A DNA stretch of 64,000 nucleotides from Lachnospiraceae bacterium (GTDB lineage Bacteria; Bacillota; Clostridia; Lachnospirales; Lachnospiraceae): NCBI GenBank assembly GCA_017634065.1, contig JAGBOC010000010.1, positions 1 through 64,000 on the forward strand. Reading direction: 5' to 3'. Shown one piece after another: positions 29,019 to 38,401 of the stretch. Numbering within the stretch: position 1 is the stretch's first letter; the number at the start of each line of letters is the position of its first letter. A program made the position numbers and the translations under genes. Under the pieces are notes generated by a model. The model was not told the origin of the DNA, did no database searches, and saw nothing but the letters and a program-made list of their open reading frames with translations.

Positions 29019-29071
29019 TTTATACCTCACAAAAAACTTTGCGCACAAAAATATGCACAAAAACTCTATAA

Positions 29072-29100
29072 ATTATACAATATGTTGTGCTATTTTTCAA
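29072..29100 (-). promoter_or_regulatory. Sigma-A-type promoter for parE
   Basis: On the minus strand TTGAAA (29095-29100) and TATAAT (29072-29077) are separated by 17 bases. The predicted leader is about 47 bases and includes the GAGGT ribosome site of parE. Confidence 0.75.
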
Positions 29101-29142
29101 GTAAATATGCAATATATCGTAATTCTTCTAAAAAATGAGCAA

Positions 29143-29176
29143 AATAATAGAGACACCTATATGTGCCTCTATTATT
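29143..29176 (-). terminator. Rho-independent terminator after the DUF6273 lipoprotein gene
   Basis: A 14-bp stem (one G-U pair in the minus-strand RNA) with a short AT loop, followed on the minus strand by T-rich sequence. It lies 11 bases after the lipoprotein stop and ahead of the parE promoter, so it ends the cdaA-led operon. Confidence 0.7.
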
Positions 29177-29186
29177 CTTAAAGTGA

Positions 29187-30557
29187 CTATTGCTGCGAAG
29201 AGTTAATGATATCATCAAGTTCAGTTACATAAATCACATTTATATATGTTCCATTTGCTTTTACAACTCCATCGCTTATATCTTCTAACTTATATCTTTT
29301 TGAAAGCAAATCTTTTACACTGTATTCACCATATTTTAAATCAGCAAACTTTGTATCAAACTTCATATCTTCTGGCGTTGATTTTTTGTAGTCTTCAAAG
29401 CAATAGAATCTACCATCCCAATCCTCACCTTTACACTCTCCTTTAGAGAAAATAGTCATATAACAACCTTTAGAACCTGAAGAAGCACTCAATTTATATG
29501 CAAAGTTTGATGACCTATTTGGACTTGTATTACTTATAATTTGTGTATTTGGTGCTACATAGATCCAAGTAATAGGTGTCCTGCCATATTCCCAAGCCTT
29601 TGTATTTATGACATTGGCTTCACTAATTGGAGCAGATTGTGACTGATATTTTTCTTTTGCTATATTTGTATAGACTGCACTACTTGATACTATAGTTGTC
29701 TCTACTTCTTCAGCATTTTCAGAATCAGATACCTCTGTCTCTTCTCTTGCGATATTTTGTTCAGTAGCAAATAATTCCTTTTTTACTACTATCACTGGTC
29801 TCACACCATCGCCATGCTCTAGTTTAACTGCCTGTCCTTCTCTATAAATATGTCCATATTGTCCAACCCACACAGCTTTTCTATCTGTAGTTCCATTATC
29901 GGTTAGATAAAATGAACCACAGTCATAGTAATCAGAGTTCTTAACTTCGACTGTCTCTTCAAAATTGGATTTTGCCCAAGATGTTGCCTTTGCAGATAGT
30001 TTATAATTTCTCTTATCAATATCTTCTCTACCAAAGTACTTATCACAGGCTTTAATATTTAAGAGCGAAACTTTAGCATTTCCATCTATAGCAAATTCAT
30101 TTGTGAAATTCATATAAGCAATTTCATCACTTGAAAATGCCGAATTCAAAAAATAATTATTGAGCCATTCATTGAGTGTTGCATTATCCCATGTAACTTC
30201 CTTATCAGAATTATTATAACTTTTGCAATCAAGAATATATCTACTGACAAGTAAGTATGAATCCACATTTCTATCAACAACCAACCATTCTATTGGTCCA
30301 GAATAACCAACTTCCATATCATACTTACCAAATTCAACAACATTATACGAAGTCTTTTTGTCAATTTCCTTCGTTTCTACTCGCAAATTAGGATTTAACT
30401 CTCTTTCTGTTTCCTTCTGCTTTAAAGTAGTTTCAGGCTCTGTTTCTGTAGTTTCAATCTTAAGTGTAGTTTCAGGCTCAACTTCTTTTTTACCGCAAGA
30501 AAATAAACAAGTTATGCAAAACACACCCAGTAAAAGGACACTAATCATTCTTTTCAT
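29187..30557 (-). CDS. DUF6273-type lipoprotein
   Basis: A 456-residue exported protein. A lipoprotein signal ends in LFSC, followed by a Thr/Glu/Pro-rich linker (repeated ETT units). Then comes a globular domain of the DUF6273 type (about 90-270): EFGKYDMEVGYSGPIEWLVV, the WDNATLNEWLN motif and DGVRPVIVVKKE. A second linker and a C-terminal region of unknown type (about 330-455) complete it. The start at 30557 is set by a strong GGAGGTAATT site, inside the end of the preceding gene (17-base overlap). Function unknown; surface location is inferred from the signal. Confidence 0.75.
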   Translation of the reverse strand: MKRMISVLLLGVFCITCLFSCGKKEVEPETTLKIETTETEPETTLKQKETERELNPNLRVETKEIDKKTSYNVVEFGKYDMEVGYSGPIEWLVVDRNVDSYLLVSRYILDCKSYNNSDKEVTWDNATLNEWLNNYFLNSAFSSDEIAYMNFTNEFAIDGNAKVSLLNIKACDKYFGREDIDKRNYKLSAKATSWAKSNFEETVEVKNSDYYDCGSFYLTDNGTTDRKAVWVGQYGHIYREGQAVKLEHGDGVRPVIVVKKELFATEQNIAREETEVSDSENAEEVETTIVSSSAVYTNIAKEKYQSQSAPISEANVINTKAWEYGRTPITWIYVAPNTQIISNTSPNRSSNFAYKLSASSGSKGCYMTIFSKGECKGEDWDGRFYCFEDYKKSTPEDMKFDTKFADLKYGEYSVKDLLSKRYKLEDISDGVVKANGTYINVIYVTELDDIINSSQQ

Positions 30558-31956
30558 AATTACCTCCACTTGACTCCACATTTAAAATTTGATTATCATT
30601 TTTTTGTAAAGGTTTCTTTTTTGTTTCTTTTTTCATATCAAATATTAAAGCTATAATCAGTAATATAATAATATATACCCAAGTATCTGTCAAACTAAAA
30701 TATGTCTGAAAGAATGAAAAAATCATAAAATAACAATATAATGAATATAGAATTATTATATAATTATTTTTATATGGCTCTTCCGCCTTTATAATAGAGT
30801 ATGCTTGATTCTCTAATTTTTTCCCAACATATCCTATGATAAAGCAAAATACTGCTACCCCCACAAGTCCAAAATCATAATAAAAATCATAGATAAGTGT
30901 AACTGTGGATAATTCCTCTTTTATGATGTAGTATGGTGCATCAGTCACAATCGGAAAGAACTTTTTCACTAAAGTCAATGTAAAAAACGGATAGAGAACT
31001 CTTCTTCCAAATGTAAACCTAAAAATATTTTCAATCATATAATTAAGGTTCTCAAAATTATGTGTTATATACATATAGGGTTGTGTTATAAATATTGGTA
31101 TGTTCTCATTCTTCATTTCAAAAATGCCTTTCAAATACTCAACACTATGTGATCTATTAATTGTAATTATCAAGTAGAGTGCCAAAATGAAAAGCCCAGC
31201 AAAAAATAGTATGATAATATTTCTTTTATTAGATAATATCTTTTTAAGCAAAGTTAATCTATACATAAGTACTATGAATAATGACAAAACAATGCATAGT
31301 GTAAGTTGAGATCTTGAAACCATAAGAAGAGACATTATAATCACATAGATAAAAGATAAAATGAGGAATATCTTACTCTTTTTTCTTGTCGGTTCAATAA
31401 AATAATTACAAATAGCAAAGCAAGGTATGAAAGAATGAAAACTTGTAATATAATGCAACATAAACACATGAAATGTTGAATAGGCATGTGGAGTTGCAAG
31501 TGTAAATATTGGTATAAACTTTAGTATAACTACTTCAGTTATAAAAGAACTACAGGTAATGATAAATAATACAATCAGCAATATTTCCTGGGGTAAAAAC
31601 GTAGCTTCTATTTTTTCTATTTTGTATCTATAAGCATCAGTATCTTTCTTATCCATTTTCTTGTCACTTAAAAATGTGCCAAAATACAAGGCAAAATATG
31701 ATATAAAGACAGCGATGAATGTCAATATATTATAATCCTGTGAGAGCTTACTAAGCTTAAGTAACGAAAGTCCAAATCCTCCTATAAAACCAAGTACAAA
31801 TAGTCCCCTCACTGTTACTATTCTCTTATTATTAGCTACATCTAATCCATATAAAAATATAGCAAGTGATATCATAATGACACTTGCTATAATTCTATGT
31901 TGCAGATAATAAAATATCACGCTAACAAAATATAATATTGTATATATTAATAACAT
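30541..31956 (-). CDS. Polytopic membrane protein, Wzy/O-antigen-polymerase-like
   Basis: 471 residues with about a dozen hydrophobic helices. There is a long extracytoplasmic loop near 265-340 (RSHSVEYLKGIF, FTFGRRVLYPFFTLTL), and the layout matches oligosaccharide repeat-unit polymerases. No glycan-synthesis genes flank it in this window, so the polymer is unknown. Its start codon overlaps the cdaR stop (ATAATG). The Lys-rich tail overlaps the downstream lipoprotein start. Confidence 0.6.
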   Translation of the reverse strand: MLLIYTILYFVSVIFYYLQHRIIASVIMISLAIFLYGLDVANNKRIVTVRGLFVLGFIGGFGLSLLKLSKLSQDYNILTFIAVFISYFALYFGTFLSDKKMDKKDTDAYRYKIEKIEATFLPQEILLIVLFIITCSSFITEVVILKFIPIFTLATPHAYSTFHVFMLHYITSFHSFIPCFAICNYFIEPTRKKSKIFLILSFIYVIIMSLLMVSRSQLTLCIVLSLFIVLMYRLTLLKKILSNKRNIIILFFAGLFILALYLIITINRSHSVEYLKGIFEMKNENIPIFITQPYMYITHNFENLNYMIENIFRFTFGRRVLYPFFTLTLVKKFFPIVTDAPYYIIKEELSTVTLIYDFYYDFGLVGVAVFCFIIGYVGKKLENQAYSIIKAEEPYKNNYIIILYSLYCYFMIFSFFQTYFSLTDTWVYIIILLIIALIFDMKKETKKKPLQKNDNQILNVESSGGNYEKND

Positions 31957-33050
31957 TATTGATTAGTCAAATTTGCATCTTCACTAACTTGTGTAGTTTC
32001 AAGTTCATTTGTCTCTACAGTCTCTACTGTCTCTATCGTCTCACTAGTTTCATTGCTTTCATCAACATGTGGTCCTACATCTGCACGAATAACATTTTGT
32101 CTGTTAAGAACATTATCGTTAATTGTTATTTTAACGGTTACTTCACTTGTATTACTTTTTAATCCAATAGGCAATATGTCTGCAATTTGATATTTATATT
32201 CTTGGTTACTTGATAGACCATCAATATTTATCACTGGTAAATCAATAGTATAAATATTTTGTATTACACTCCTTGGTCCATCAATCATTATATTACTTGG
32301 ATACACCTGTGCCCCTGCATATGAATATCCATTTTGAACATTTCCATCCACAACAGCATTTAGTGAGACATTGGCTCTTGAATAGACAACCACAGAATAT
32401 CCAATGTCCTCTGAACTAAAAGATAATCCTGTACTTGGAATTATAGTACCATCTTTTGCATATACCTTAATTTTCTCAACACCAGAAAAAGTTTCTTCAT
32501 TATTTTTGATTGGTATATCTATTGCTATATGATCAATATTATCTATGACTGCATTACTACCAGCCACATACACTATATTAGGGCTTAAAATTACACTTCC
32601 TATGCTATGCCCCTGACCAATATTTCCTTTTACATCATAACCAATTCTAAACTCATTTCTTGCTACATCATCAAGAACTACATGTAAAGTCGATGGCTCA
32701 ACTTGAATGTTGCTTATATTGAAATCTACATTATTTAACACTTCATAATGGACAGGTAGGTTTTCTGTGTATGCTAAATCATTTAAGTCTATGTATACTC
32801 TAAAATCACTTTGTCTAATATTTGTTTGCATATTTGAGTTTACTTTATATGACACTCTTACAATTCTTGAGTCCATAATAGTATATGCTTTATCTTGTTC
32901 TATGGCATAATTCTCATTTTCAATCTCAATAGGTAAATTGACAAATCCATTTACCAGTGGATTAATAATATTCATAATGACTGTCCAAAGAACAACTGAA
33001 ATAATTAGACTTATTAATTTAATTGAAAGATTGTTTTTTAAACTTTTCAT
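31956..33050 (-). CDS. cdaR: YbbR-domain protein, CdaA regulator
   Basis: One N-terminal membrane helix (about 10-28) anchors an extracytoplasmic chain of YbbR repeats (about 35-325). Recurrent cues are PxxVxVxG-type strands, as in PSNIMIDGPRSVI and LSPNIVYVAGSNAVI. CdaR binds and controls the diadenylate cyclase CdaA. The last 40 residues form a Thr/Glu-rich tail (SETIETVETVETNE) beyond the YbbR part. It begins directly at the cdaA stop without its own ribosome site, so the two are translationally coupled. Confidence 0.88.
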   Translation of the reverse strand: MKSLKNNLSIKLISLIISVVLWTVIMNIINPLVNGFVNLPIEIENENYAIEQDKAYTIMDSRIVRVSYKVNSNMQTNIRQSDFRVYIDLNDLAYTENLPVHYEVLNNVDFNISNIQVEPSTLHVVLDDVARNEFRIGYDVKGNIGQGHSIGSVILSPNIVYVAGSNAVIDNIDHIAIDIPIKNNEETFSGVEKIKVYAKDGTIIPSTGLSFSSEDIGYSVVVYSRANVSLNAVVDGNVQNGYSYAGAQVYPSNIMIDGPRSVIQNIYTIDLPVINIDGLSSNQEYKYQIADILPIGLKSNTSEVTVKITINDNVLNRQNVIRADVGPHVDESNETSETIETVETVETNELETTQVSEDANLTNQ

Positions 33051-33932
33051 TTATTTAAACCAACCTTTCATTGTATTTAATACGCTATTATCTTGAGCTA
33101 CATTTTCTTCATGTCCATATATTAAATCCATTAATAATTTTAACATTTCTCTCTCATCTTTCATTATCATTAATTTCCCAGTATGGCAAACCGAAACATT
33201 TCCAGTTTCTTCAGATACAACTATAGTTAATGAATCTGAAATCTCAGAAATACCTAAAGCGGCTCTATGTCTTGTGCCTAAATCTTTAGAAATACTATGA
33301 TTATGTGAAAGTGGTAAATAACATGTTGCCGCTTTTACAATATCACCAACTATAAGTACAGCTCCATCATGTAATGGTGTGTTTTTTTCAAAAATATTAA
33401 TCAGTAACTGTCTTGTTATCTCACCATTAATTATTATTCCTGTTCTCTCGCATTCTTCAAGTGTAATATTTTGTTCTATAACGATAAGTGCACCAGTTTT
33501 TACTTTCCCCATAGCAAAAGCAGCTTCAACAATCTCTTGTACACTTTCTTTGCTAATTGTCTTTGTAAGCTTTATATCTGGTATCAATTTTGCAAATACT
33601 TTTTGTCTTCCCAAATGCTCAAGTCCTGAACGCAAATCATCTTGAAATACTATAATGAGTGCAAGAATTGCCAAATATGAAAAAGACCGAAATATATATA
33701 ATATAACTTCAAAATTAAATAAATAAGCAAGTAACACAAAAATACCTATTACGATTAAGCCCCTAAGCAATATCCATGCCCTTGTACTCTTAATCCACAT
33801 AAGTAATTTATATATAATAAATGCAATAATCAAAATCTCTGCTATGGCAGCTATCCACGTAAAAACTGTCAATGTAGTAAATACATTAATTGCATTTTTA
33901 ATGTTTTCAATTATGTTAATTTCTAAATACAT
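33051..33932 (-). CDS. cdaA: Diadenylate cyclase (c-di-AMP synthase)
   Basis: A membrane enzyme that makes c-di-AMP from two ATP. Three N-terminal helices (about 15-100) precede the DAC domain, with catalytic DGAVLIVGD and RHRAALGISE motifs. I place the start at the ATG at 33932 (or 33935). Helix 1 then begins about 20 residues in, as usual, and a TTGTAT-17-TATACT promoter ends only 5-8 bases before these ATGs. The frame stays open to 34001, but the extra 23 residues have no ribosome site. Neither start has a Shine-Dalgarno sequence, so a leaderless message is likely. Confidence 0.9.
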   Translation of the reverse strand: MYLEINIIENIKNAINVFTTLTVFTWIAAIAEILIIAFIIYKLLMWIKSTRAWILLRGLIVIGIFVLLAYLFNFEVILYIFRSFSYLAILALIIVFQDDLRSGLEHLGRQKVFAKLIPDIKLTKTISKESVQEIVEAAFAMGKVKTGALIVIEQNITLEECERTGIIINGEITRQLLINIFEKNTPLHDGAVLIVGDIVKAATCYLPLSHNHSISKDLGTRHRAALGISEISDSLTIVVSEETGNVSVCHTGKLMIMKDEREMLKLLMDLIYGHEENVAQDNSVLNTMKGWFK

Positions 33933-33940
33933 CATTAAGT

Positions 33941-33969
33941 AGTATAAATTATTTTTAGCCAAAATACAA
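33941..33969 (-). promoter_or_regulatory. Promoter for cdaA, giving a leaderless or near-leaderless mRNA
   Basis: On the minus strand TTGTAT (33964-33969) and TATACT (33941-33946) are 17 bases apart. The predicted +1 falls at about 33934, within the paired ATG ATG at 33935/33932. Confidence 0.6.
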
Positions 33970-34010
33970 GCAAAAATACACATTTTTTTCATATTAAGCA
34001 TTTCAAATTG

Positions 34011-34039
34011 TTGAAAAAATAGTCCATTTAGAGTATAAT
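34011..34039 (+). promoter_or_regulatory. Promoter for the NlpC/P60 lipoprotein gene, predicted leaderless
   Basis: TTGAAA (34011-34016) and TATAAT (34034-34039) are separated by 17 bases. The ATG at 34046 is exactly where transcription should start, and no ribosome site precedes it. Confidence 0.75.
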
Positions 34040-34045
34040 TCTTTT

Positions 34046-35578
34046 ATGTTATCTTTAAACAAAAAGCAAGTGTTTTTTGCTTGTATTCTATCAATTATAA
34101 TACTGTGTTCCTGTCAGAATAATGTATTCTACTCTGATATTCAAAACAGGTCGATTCGGATACCCATTATATCATTAGACAAAACGAGTGTTTTAGAAAT
34201 AGACTCCATCGCTAAAATGGATTCAAATTCACTGATTCCTGCTCCACTAAAAAAGGGTTCTGAACATCAAATTGTCACTAACATTCAGTCAAGACTTATG
34301 GAACTAGGCTTTATGGAAGAAGATAAGGCGACATCATATTACGGAGAATCGACTGAAGATGCTATCAAAAAGTTTGAGAGACAATTTGGGTTATCTACTG
34401 ATGGGATTTGTAGTTTGGAAGTCTATGAAAAACTTATGTCAAAGGATGCACCAAGTTATACAGCAAAAAGGGGCTATCAAGGTGATGACATAAAAATATT
34501 GCAACAACAATTATACGAATTAAGCTACCTACTATATGAAGATGATGTAAATGGCTTCTTTGGCAAAAAAACCGAATCTGCTGTCACTGAAATGCAGAAA
34601 AGCAATGATTTACCTGCGACAGGTACTATTGACTTAAAAACACTTAACTTTTTATATAGTGAAAATGTCAAAGCATATACCATAACTAATAAATCAGATC
34701 CAAGTATCATAAAAACTTATCAGATTAAACTTCGAGACCTTGGATATTATTTTGGTGAGTGTAATGGTTTTTATGGAGATGACTTCCGTATGGCTGTTAG
34801 GACATATCAACTCAATAATTCTCAGTTATCTGATGGATTTATAAGTCCTTCAACCAAGTTCTCACTTGATTCAAAATACGCAAGACCTTTTTCTATGTTT
34901 TTAGGTCAGAGAAGTAAAAATGTAAAAACAATCCAAGACAGGCTTGTAGCACTCAACTATCTTGAAGAAAGTCAGGCAAAAGGTTACTATGGTGAGTTTA
35001 CTGCTCAAGCAGTGGCACTCTTCCAACAAAATAATGGATTGGAAGTCACTGGTGCAGTAAATGGTGAAACGAATAAAGTATTAAATAGCGAAGAAGCTAT
35101 CCCATCTGAAGAAGGACCAATCAAGTATTTCAAGCAATTTGTACTAGATACTATTGAAATGCAAAAACATTTAGAACAGAATCAAAACATTGGAAATGTT
35201 GAAGACTTACTTAAAGTATCTATGCTTAAACTTGGTAGTAAATATGTATGGGGTAGCCGTGGTCCAAATACTTTTGACTGCTCTGGATTTGTATTCTGGT
35301 GTCTAAATCAAGTAGGTGTAAATGTCAATTATATGACAACATATAACTGGAGATTCTGCACACAATTTGAAAGAGTCGAAAAGTTTGAAGATTTGATACC
35401 TGGAGATTTACTCGTAATCAATGGTCATATGGGAATTGTGTCTGAAAATGAAACAATAATTGATGCCTCTTCATCAAACGGAAAAGTTGTACATCGTGAT
35501 TTAGATGAGTGGTGGAGAGAAAGATTTATAATAGGTTTTAGAATATTTAAAGGTGATGGCCAAATTGCGGAGGGATAA
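34046..35578 (+). CDS. Peptidoglycan-binding NlpC/P60 endopeptidase lipoprotein
   Basis: A secreted cell-wall hydrolase. A lipoprotein signal ends in LCSC (about residue 23). Four PG_binding_1 repeats follow at about 68-130, 134-200, 213-280 and 285-350, each with a VxxxQxxLxxLxY...GxYGxxTxxAVxxFQ pattern. The C-terminal C40 cysteine peptidase domain (about 385-505) has catalytic Cys near 412 in FDCSGFV and His near 461 in GHMGIV. It is divergent from cdaA and heads a locus with a two-component system and a PBP5-type carboxypeptidase. Confidence 0.9.
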   Translation: MLSLNKKQVFFACILSIIILCSCQNNVFYSDIQNRSIRIPIISLDKTSVLEIDSIAKMDSNSLIPAPLKKGSEHQIVTNIQSRLMELGFMEEDKATSYYGESTEDAIKKFERQFGLSTDGICSLEVYEKLMSKDAPSYTAKRGYQGDDIKILQQQLYELSYLLYEDDVNGFFGKKTESAVTEMQKSNDLPATGTIDLKTLNFLYSENVKAYTITNKSDPSIIKTYQIKLRDLGYYFGECNGFYGDDFRMAVRTYQLNNSQLSDGFISPSTKFSLDSKYARPFSMFLGQRSKNVKTIQDRLVALNYLEESQAKGYYGEFTAQAVALFQQNNGLEVTGAVNGETNKVLNSEEAIPSEEGPIKYFKQFVLDTIEMQKHLEQNQNIGNVEDLLKVSMLKLGSKYVWGSRGPNTFDCSGFVFWCLNQVGVNVNYMTTYNWRFCTQFERVEKFEDLIPGDLLVINGHMGIVSENETIIDASSSNGKVVHRDLDEWWRERFIIGFRIFKGDGQIAEG

Positions 35579-35584
35579 TAAATT

Positions 35585-36280
35585 ATGAAAAGTTACCAAA
35601 TACTAATTTGTGATGACGACGAAAGCATATGTGAATCCATATCAATTTCACTAAAACATGATGGATATAAAACCATCAAATGTAAAAATGGTAAAGAGGC
35701 TATCGCAGCTCTTAGCAAAAACCATGTTGATTTGATAATAATGGATGTAATGATGCCTGGAGAAGATGGCATAAAGACAGTGGCAAGAATACGAGAAAGT
35801 AGCGAAGTCCCTATTATTTTTTTGAGTGCCAAGTCAGAGTTAAATGATAAATTAGCTGGACTCAATATTGGTGGTGACGATTATCTCACAAAACCCTTTG
35901 AAATGCTTGAATTAAAAGCAAGAATTAAATCAATAATTAAAAGAAGTTCTTCTACTGATGAAAAAAAGTCAAAAAAACAATATAAAATTGGCAATCTCAA
36001 ACTAGATTTAGAGACAAAAGAAGCAACTTTAAGAAATAAACCAATAAAGTTTACACCAATAGAATATAAAATACTTCTTTATTTCATGAAAAATCCTGGA
36101 AAGGTACTATCTTCAAATGATATTTATAAGGAAGTATGGAATGAAAGCGAAGCCTACAACATAGAAAACACTATTGCAGTTCACATCAGACACATAAGAG
36201 AAAAAATCGAAAAAGATTCTCGTGAGCCAAAGTATATAAAAGTTGTATGGGGAATCGGTTATAAAATGGAGGCTCTATAA
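35585..36280 (+). CDS. OmpR-family response regulator
   Basis: 231 residues. The receiver domain (about 4-115) has the acidic pocket DDD, phospho-acceptor Asp 54 (LIIMDVMMPG) and the conserved Lys in TKPFE. The winged-helix DNA-binding domain (about 135-230) ends AVHIRHIREK...YIKVVWGIGYK, close to the VanR-like subgroup as I remember it. A GGAGGG site precedes the ATG. It is followed 3 bases later by its presumed kinase. Confidence 0.93.
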   Translation: MKSYQILICDDDESICESISISLKHDGYKTIKCKNGKEAIAALSKNHVDLIIMDVMMPGEDGIKTVARIRESSEVPIIFLSAKSELNDKLAGLNIGGDDYLTKPFEMLELKARIKSIIKRSSSTDEKKSKKQYKIGNLKLDLETKEATLRNKPIKFTPIEYKILLYFMKNPGKVLSSNDIYKEVWNESEAYNIENTIAVHIRHIREKIEKDSREPKYIKVVWGIGYKMEAL

Positions 36281-36283
36281 TTT

Positions 36284-38401
36284 ATGAGACGATTTGTCGC
36301 CGCAATATTAAATATTATATCAGCGATTGTTGTTGTTGTTTCACTATGTGTTTTACGAATGGAATATCCTATTGAGAGTGCAACTACGATACTAAACTCT
36401 CCTGAGTTTGAAAAGTCAAATCTATTTAGCGAACTACTACACGAAAGAATTGATAGCATTTTCACATTTATTTCACTTAAGAATTGTTTTGAAACCAACA
36501 ATGAATTAAATTATAATTTGACTATCGCAGAATCAATAAATAAAGATAGTGGTATAAAAAAATGGACAATTCAGAATTGCCTTGATGAATCTATACTTCA
36601 CGGTCTTTACATTGATAAAAACTTTAATGTCGATATACTCAATGATTCAAATGTAATTCCTTTTTCAAAGAACATAGTATATAATTTTATGTTCAAAACC
36701 TATCCTTCCAATTCAAGGACAGGTGCTTCAACCGAAGAAGACTTTTTGACCGAGTTTATGTATACTCTTTCAAAGTACTATAGATATAGATCTGAATTAG
36801 CAGATAATCGTAGCAATTTTGGTTATAGAATAACATTCTATGATGAGTTTGATAATCCAACTAATGAATATAGTAATACAAATCTTACATCCAAAGAAAT
36901 ACTTGATGGTAAAAGTTTTGTCTATATATCAAGCAAAGAAAATATAATAAGTTCAAATATAGAATCTATAAACTCTTCTTCTTTAAAAAGTGCGAAATCA
37001 AATAACCCTTTAATTGATAAATCATTTATACTTTACTGCTATGTTGATACAAAATACCCAGCTAATGATGAGTTTAAGACACTCTATACCGAGTATTTAA
37101 GAGATAAAAATAATTGTGCAATCTTACTCACAGCAATAATATATTCATCAATAGTATTTGTGATTTCACTTATACTAACATTTGCTTTTATACTTTCTAC
37201 AAAGAAAACAGTTGATGAATCAAGACGAATGCTATTTATAATTCCAACAGAGTTTTATGTTATTTTATACATATTATTTATCGTTACATTCTATTTTATA
37301 ACTAACCGTTATTTAAACTCTGAAAGATTTATAGATTATGATATAAACTCACTTAAAGTCTACGCTTATATATTGATAGTATATATAGCAAGTATAATGC
37401 TTCTTACGATATTTGCCGCAAAGTTTTCAAACGATACTCTTATGCCCGTATCTTTAAGTGTGATAAAAGAAAATGCTGAACATGGGAACTCATATTTAAA
37501 CCCTGGTGTTCTCTTTTCAGTAGTATTTATCCCAATAATTCTATTTGTTGTATTATCAGTATATTTGATATACCTATTTTCAATGACAAATGATATAAGA
37601 GTCTTAATCATAGGTATTATAATTCTCTTATCTACTATCGGATTTACTATCTACTTGTTAGCCCTTCACAATGCATTTAACAAAGCAATACAAGCACAAA
37701 TTAAATCAAATGAGATGAGAACTTCACTTATAGCAAATGTATCACATGATATTAAAACTCCACTAACAACTATACTAAACTACACGAATCTTATCTCTGA
37801 AGAGATAAGTAACCCATCTAAACAAATGATTAAGCATTTGGAGGACTATTCCGAAACTATAGTTAATAAATCACACAGGTTAAATGACCTCATAAATGAT
37901 TTAATATTTGATAGTAAAGTAACATCTGGAAATGTCGAGCTTGATATGGTAAAGCTTGATCTAAATGCTTTTATAAACCAAGTTTTAGCAGAGTTCGCAA
38001 GTAGACTACAAGAAGTTGGGCTTAAAACAATATATAATTGTTCTGCTACTAATACATTTATATTAGCCGATAGTTCACAACTTTATAGAGTATTTCAAAA
38101 CTTATTTTCAAATATATATAAATATGCACTTGAAAAATCAAGAGTTTATATTGATTTAGATTCAGTAAAAAGTAAAGTAATTGTCACTATAAAAAATATC
38201 CAAAAGGAAAAAATTGAAGTAAACCCTGATACATTAAAAGATAGATTCGTAAGAGGAAGTAAATCGAGAACAACTGAAGGTTTTGGACTTGGATTATCAA
38301 TTTCTGAAAACCTTATAAACTCTATGAACGGAAAGCTTGAAATAACAAGCAACCGCGACTTATTTATTGCCAAACTTATCTTTGTAGCATATGATGATTA
38401 A
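36284..38401 (+). CDS. Membrane sensor histidine kinase
   Basis: 705 residues. A first membrane helix (about 5-25) precedes a large extracytoplasmic domain (about 26-280) without recognised family. About five more membrane helices follow (about 280-465). The HisKA domain has the phospho-acceptor His near 487 in VSHDIKTPLTTI. The HATPase domain has FSNIYKY (N box, slightly divergent) and GFGLGLSI. It is the expected partner of the preceding response regulator. Its 3' end overlaps the start of the carboxypeptidase gene by 11 bases. Confidence 0.92.
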   Translation: MRRFVAAILNIISAIVVVVSLCVLRMEYPIESATTILNSPEFEKSNLFSELLHERIDSIFTFISLKNCFETNNELNYNLTIAESINKDSGIKKWTIQNCLDESILHGLYIDKNFNVDILNDSNVIPFSKNIVYNFMFKTYPSNSRTGASTEEDFLTEFMYTLSKYYRYRSELADNRSNFGYRITFYDEFDNPTNEYSNTNLTSKEILDGKSFVYISSKENIISSNIESINSSSLKSAKSNNPLIDKSFILYCYVDTKYPANDEFKTLYTEYLRDKNNCAILLTAIIYSSIVFVISLILTFAFILSTKKTVDESRRMLFIIPTEFYVILYILFIVTFYFITNRYLNSERFIDYDINSLKVYAYILIVYIASIMLLTIFAAKFSNDTLMPVSLSVIKENAEHGNSYLNPGVLFSVVFIPIILFVVLSVYLIYLFSMTNDIRVLIIGIIILLSTIGFTIYLLALHNAFNKAIQAQIKSNEMRTSLIANVSHDIKTPLTTILNYTNLISEEISNPSKQMIKHLEDYSETIVNKSHRLNDLINDLIFDSKVTSGNVELDMVKLDLNAFINQVLAEFASRLQEVGLKTIYNCSATNTFILADSSQLYRVFQNLFSNIYKYALEKSRVYIDLDSVKSKVIVTIKNIQKEKIEVNPDTLKDRFVRGSKSRTTEGFGLGLSISENLINSMNGKLEITSNRDLFIAKLIFVAYDD

